A stretch of 64,000 nt of DNA from NCBI RefSeq assembly GCF_002099425.1, contig NW_018343987.1, forward strand, positions 16,059,501 to 16,123,500, written 5' to 3'. Of this stretch, positions 55,701 to 64,000 are shown in pieces. Numbering within the stretch: position 1 is the first letter of the stretch; every line of letters starts with the position of its first letter. The position numbers were made by a program, and so were the translations under genes. The notes under the pieces are model-generated. The model did no database searches. It saw nothing but the letters and a program-made list of their open reading frames with translations, and was not told the origin of the DNA. The stretch is from Phascolarctos cinereus (Eukaryota; Chordata; Mammalia; Diprotodontia; Phascolarctidae).

Positions 55701-56560
55701 GATGGAGTAAAATTTCATAAGATATTTACTTGCCCACCAGAAGACACATTTCTCCACAGAGGGCTTTTAGTACATTCTTATTTTACGTAAGACAACTCAA
55801 AAGGGTACAAAATAACATTTTTTACATATCTGACATTTTATCTTCCTAGTAGAACCACTGACCATTTAATACGTGACTCTGCTTTTGTCCCCTTTTTTAA
55901 AACCATTTCCAATGGTTCAGTATCTCTCCCTCTTGTTCTTTCAGGTTGGACATGACAGTGAATGGACTTTGGCAGATGTCCAACATAACTGACCAGCATT
56001 TTACATATGTACACTAACAATATTATTTGGTACAGTTTTCCAAAGTTGCATGAGTATGGAATCCATGAGAATTTACTTACAAATAACTACCAATTACTCT
56101 TGCAGTAGGAGGCCTCCATTCCTGTAACAGTCTGATGAATGCAAGTATCAATGCAAGTGTAAAATTCTGATTTTTCGTTTCAGTTCTGCAAAGAAGTCTG
56201 CTTATATTTCATGCTGTGTCTTCACTGCAAGATGGGAAATAACTGTTTACATCAAATTTCATAGAAAAGTGTAAAAGGAAACAGTCAACTAGATGGTCTG
56301 ATTTTTTTAGGATATTAAAAAAGAAGTCACTGTTTTATGACTTTGTTTTTGATAAGCCTTTAACTCCCTCCACATTGGTAAGGATCATGTAGCTGAGAAA
56401 ACTAAATACAACTTAAATTCCAAAGAAACTGGAATTTTAGCCCCTCCACTCCCCCCCAAAAAAACTACTTGACTGCATTTCCCAGTGGAAATGACAACTA
56501 TGGACAGGGCTGGAGGCCATGTGTCTTTTGACGTGGGACCACACAGAATTTAAATGCATA
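52710..56560. other. Intergenic PIH1D2-DLAT interval (or long DLAT 3' UTR)
   Basis: AT-rich, largely unique sequence. A sense MIR fragment lies at about 54040-54190 (TTTCTTTATCTGTAAAATGA). Further minus-strand AATAAA hexamers occur near 55061, 55146 and 55555, so distal DLAT poly(A) sites are possible. No exon was recognised. Confidence 0.5.
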
Positions 56561-56566
56561 TTTATT
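56561..56566 (-). terminator. DLAT proximal poly(A) signal
   Basis: AATAAA on the minus strand about 210 nt past the DLAT stop. Confidence 0.5.
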
Positions 56567-56775
56567 AAAAATTTGCACAACGGTTGGTTGTAATTGGCAT
56601 TTAAAGTTCATGAAACTTAATAAAGCCCATTAAAAATAACTTAACTGTACAAAATGGATAACAAAAACAACTGGCTAACTTAAAAAAGGAACCACTTTTG
56701 TTTAACTGACATATAAATATCTTACTAAGAATAACCGATGTGACTGGGATAGAGTGTAGAAACTGCTTAAGATAG

Positions 56776-61979
<5,204 letters not shown>

Positions 61980-62013
61980 TACATCCAAAGCCTCCAAGAA
62001 ATATATGAATTGA

Positions 62014-62165
62014 GGGCAGCTAGGTGGCCCAGTGGATAGAGCACTGGCCCTGAAGTCAGGAGGACCTGAGTTCAAATGCAGTCTCAGACCAGACACTTGA
62101 CACTAGCCATGTGACCCTGGGCAAGTCACTTAACCCCAACTGCCTCACCAAAAAAAAAAAAAAAG
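62014..62165 (+). repeat. Short poly-A SINE in the LINE
   Basis: GAGGGCAGCTAGGTGGCCCA to CTCACC and a 14-A tail. Short ATATGAATTG / AAAGAATTGG flanks remain as a duplication. Confidence 0.88.
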
Positions 62166-62636
62166 AATTGGTCTCAGGCCAGGGAAGAACTCAAAGGATT
62201 CTGAAAATCAAGTCTAAGAGAGGTAGTGGAAAAATTGGGAAGAAAAATAAGAGAAATGCAAGAAAATCACAAAAAACAAGTCAATAGCTTGGTAAAGAAA
62301 AGACAAAAAAAAATGAAGAAAATAACACTTCAAGGTAGGCCAAATGGTAAAAGAGGTACAAAAAGCCAGTGAGAAGAAGAATGCCTTAAAAAGCAGAGCT
62401 GGCCAAATGGAAAAAGAGGCACAAAAATTCACTGAAAAAAAAAAAAACAAATAGAACTGGACAAATGGAAAATGAGGTACAAAAAGTTCAATAAAGAAAA
62501 TAATTTCTTAAAAATTAGAATTGAGCAAATGGAAGCCAATAACTTTATGAGAAATCAAGAAACAATAAAATAAAACCAAAAGAATGAAAAAATAGAAGAT
62601 AATGTGCAATATCTCACTGGAAAAACAACTGACCTT

Positions 62637-62792
62637 GATGGACAGCTAGGTGGTGCAGTGGACAGAACACCAGCCCTGAAGTCAGGAGGACCTGAGTTCA
62701 AATCCAGCCTCAGACCAAACACCTGACACTTACTAGCTGTGTGACCCTGGGCAAGTCACTTAACCCCAACTGCCTAAAAGCAAAAAAAAAAA
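62637..62792 (+). repeat. Short poly-A SINE, first of a serial pair
   Basis: GATGGACAGCTAGGTGGTGC to TGCCTAAAAGC and an A tail. It is flanked by AACTGACCTT (62627-62636) and AATTGACCTT (62793-62802). Confidence 0.88.
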
Positions 62793-62802
62793 AATTGACC
62801 TT

Positions 62803-62954
62803 GGGGCAGCTTGGCAGCACAGTGAATAGAGCTTGCTGCCTTGGGAGTCAGGAGGACCTGTGTTTAAATCAGGCTTCAGACACCTGACACTAACTGTGTG
62901 ACCCTGGGCAAGAAACTTAACCTTGACTGCCTCACCAAAAAAAAAAAAAAAAAG
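62803..62954 (+). repeat. Short poly-A SINE, second of a serial pair
   Basis: GGGGCAGCTTGGCAGCACAG to CTCACC and a 17-A tail. It is flanked by AATTGACCTT (62793-62802) and AACTGACCTC (62955-62964), so it entered the duplicated target of the neighbouring SINE. Confidence 0.88.
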
Positions 62955-64000
62955 AACTGACCTCGAAAACAGATCCAAGAGAGATAAATTATTGGACTAC
63001 CTCAAAACCATGATCAAAAACAGGGCCCAGACTTCATATTTCAAGAAATTATCAAGAAAAACTGCTCTGCTATTCTAGAACCAAAGGGTAAAACAGAAAT
63101 TGAAAGAATACTGATCACCCCTTAAAAGAGATCCCAACACAAAAACTCTCAGGAATATTATGGCCAAATTCCAGGGCTCCCAGGTCAAGCAGAAAATATT
63201 GCAAGCAGCCAGAAAGAAACAATCCAAATATCATGGAACCCAGTCAGGATAACACAAGATTTAGCAGCTTCAACATTAAAGGATGATAGGGCTTGGAATA
63301 CGATATTCCAGAGGGCAAAGAAACTAGGATTATAACCAAGAGTCACCTACCCAGAAAAACTGAGTATAATCCTTTAGGGTGAAAAATTAACATTCAATGA
63401 GATAGAGGACTTTTAAGCATTCTTGATGAAAAGACCAGAGCAGAATAGAAAATTTGACTTTCAAATACAAGACTCAAGAGAAGCATAAAAAGAAAAACAA
63501 GAAAGGGAAATCATAAGGGACTTAATAAGGTTAAACTGTTTACATTCCTACATGGGAAAATGATACTTGTAATTCATAAGAACTTTCTTATTAAGGCGGA
63601 TAGGAGTATAGACAGACAGAAGACACAGGTGTGAGGTGAACATGAAGGGATGATATCTAAAAAAATAAAATTAAGGGGTAAGAGAGGAATGTACTGGGAC
63701 AAAGGGAGAAGTAGTATGGGGTAAATTATCTCACATAAAAAAAAGCAAGAAAATGCTTTAATAGTGGAGGGGAAGATGGGGGGGGGAAATGAACCTTACT
63801 CTCATCAAAACTGGCTCAAAGAGGGAATAACATACACACTCAATTAGGTATAGAAATCTTACCCTACAGGAAGGTAGGGGGTGAAGAGGATGGGGGGGGG
63901 CGAGGGGATTGAAGGAGAGGGTAGTCAGAAGCAAAACACTTTTGAGGAGGGACAGGGTGAAAAAGAGAAGGAAAACAGAATGGGGGGTGAGAGATAGGAT

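Larger units (their letters stand above)
61980..64000 (+). repeat. L1-ORF1/HAL1-like LINE carrying three SINEs, runs off the window
   Basis: Plus-strand frames follow the marsupial L1 ORF1 (RNA-binding coiled-coil protein). Lys/Glu/Gln heptads come first (62170-62580), then TTDLENRSRR-like text split by SINEs. The nucleic-acid-binding part follows (NIMAKFQGSQVKQKILQAAR, then KKQSKYHG), and then FNEIEDF and FDFQIQDSREA near 63470. What comes after is not the usual L1 ORF2 start, which suggests a half-L1 (HAL1) element with a G-rich 3' part. Stops and frameshifts are present. It lies within a DLAT intron. Confidence 0.75.

Overview
This is vertebrate nuclear DNA, almost certainly from a marsupial. 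It is packed with marsupial-type SINEs that begin like GGGGCAGCTAGGTGG, longer MAR1-like SINEs with an RTE-type tail, BovB/RTE and L1 or half-L1 LINEs, and very old L2/MIR copies. The genes are spliced host genes with GT-AG introns and two CpG islands. I cannot tell which marsupial it is.

Genes lie only in the right half and reproduce, in inverted orientation, the human 11q23 order as I recall it (DLAT, PIH1D2, NKAPD1, TIMM8B, SDHD). From left to right: SDHD (minus, four exons, complete), TIMM8B (plus, two exons, complete), NKAPD1/C11orf57 (minus, five coding exons, complete), PIH1D2 (plus, five coding exons, complete) and the last four coding exons of DLAT (minus, 5' part beyond the right edge). 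SDHD/TIMM8B and NKAPD1/PIH1D2 are head-to-head pairs, each sharing a CpG-island promoter. TIMM8B/NKAPD1 and PIH1D2/DLAT are tail-to-tail. Three of the five products work in mitochondria: SDHD in complex II, TIMM8B in inner-membrane protein import, and DLAT as pyruvate dehydrogenase E2.

The left 29 kb is gene-poor and repeat-filled. It holds an intronless, decayed SLC37A2 retrocopy (about 11.6-13.1 kb), a nearly full-length hAT transposon with recognisable ends (19.3-22.0 kb), a 5'-truncated BovB LINE split by a SINE with an 11-bp target duplication (8.5-9.7 kb), several L1 and L2 pieces, two solo-LTR-like fossils (27.9-29.1 kb) and a roughly 230-bp duplicated unique segment (24 kb). The right end carries an L1-ORF1/HAL1-like LINE with three inserted SINEs, inside a DLAT intron.

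I found no previously undescribed gene system. The observations most worth checking are regulatory: a perfect RFX X-box in the PIH1D2/NKAPD1 promoter, and an ERR-type element, ETS cores and a perfect 14-nt inverted repeat over both start codons in the SDHD/TIMM8B promoter. All gene calls come from reading translated exons against remembered family sequences. No database search was run.
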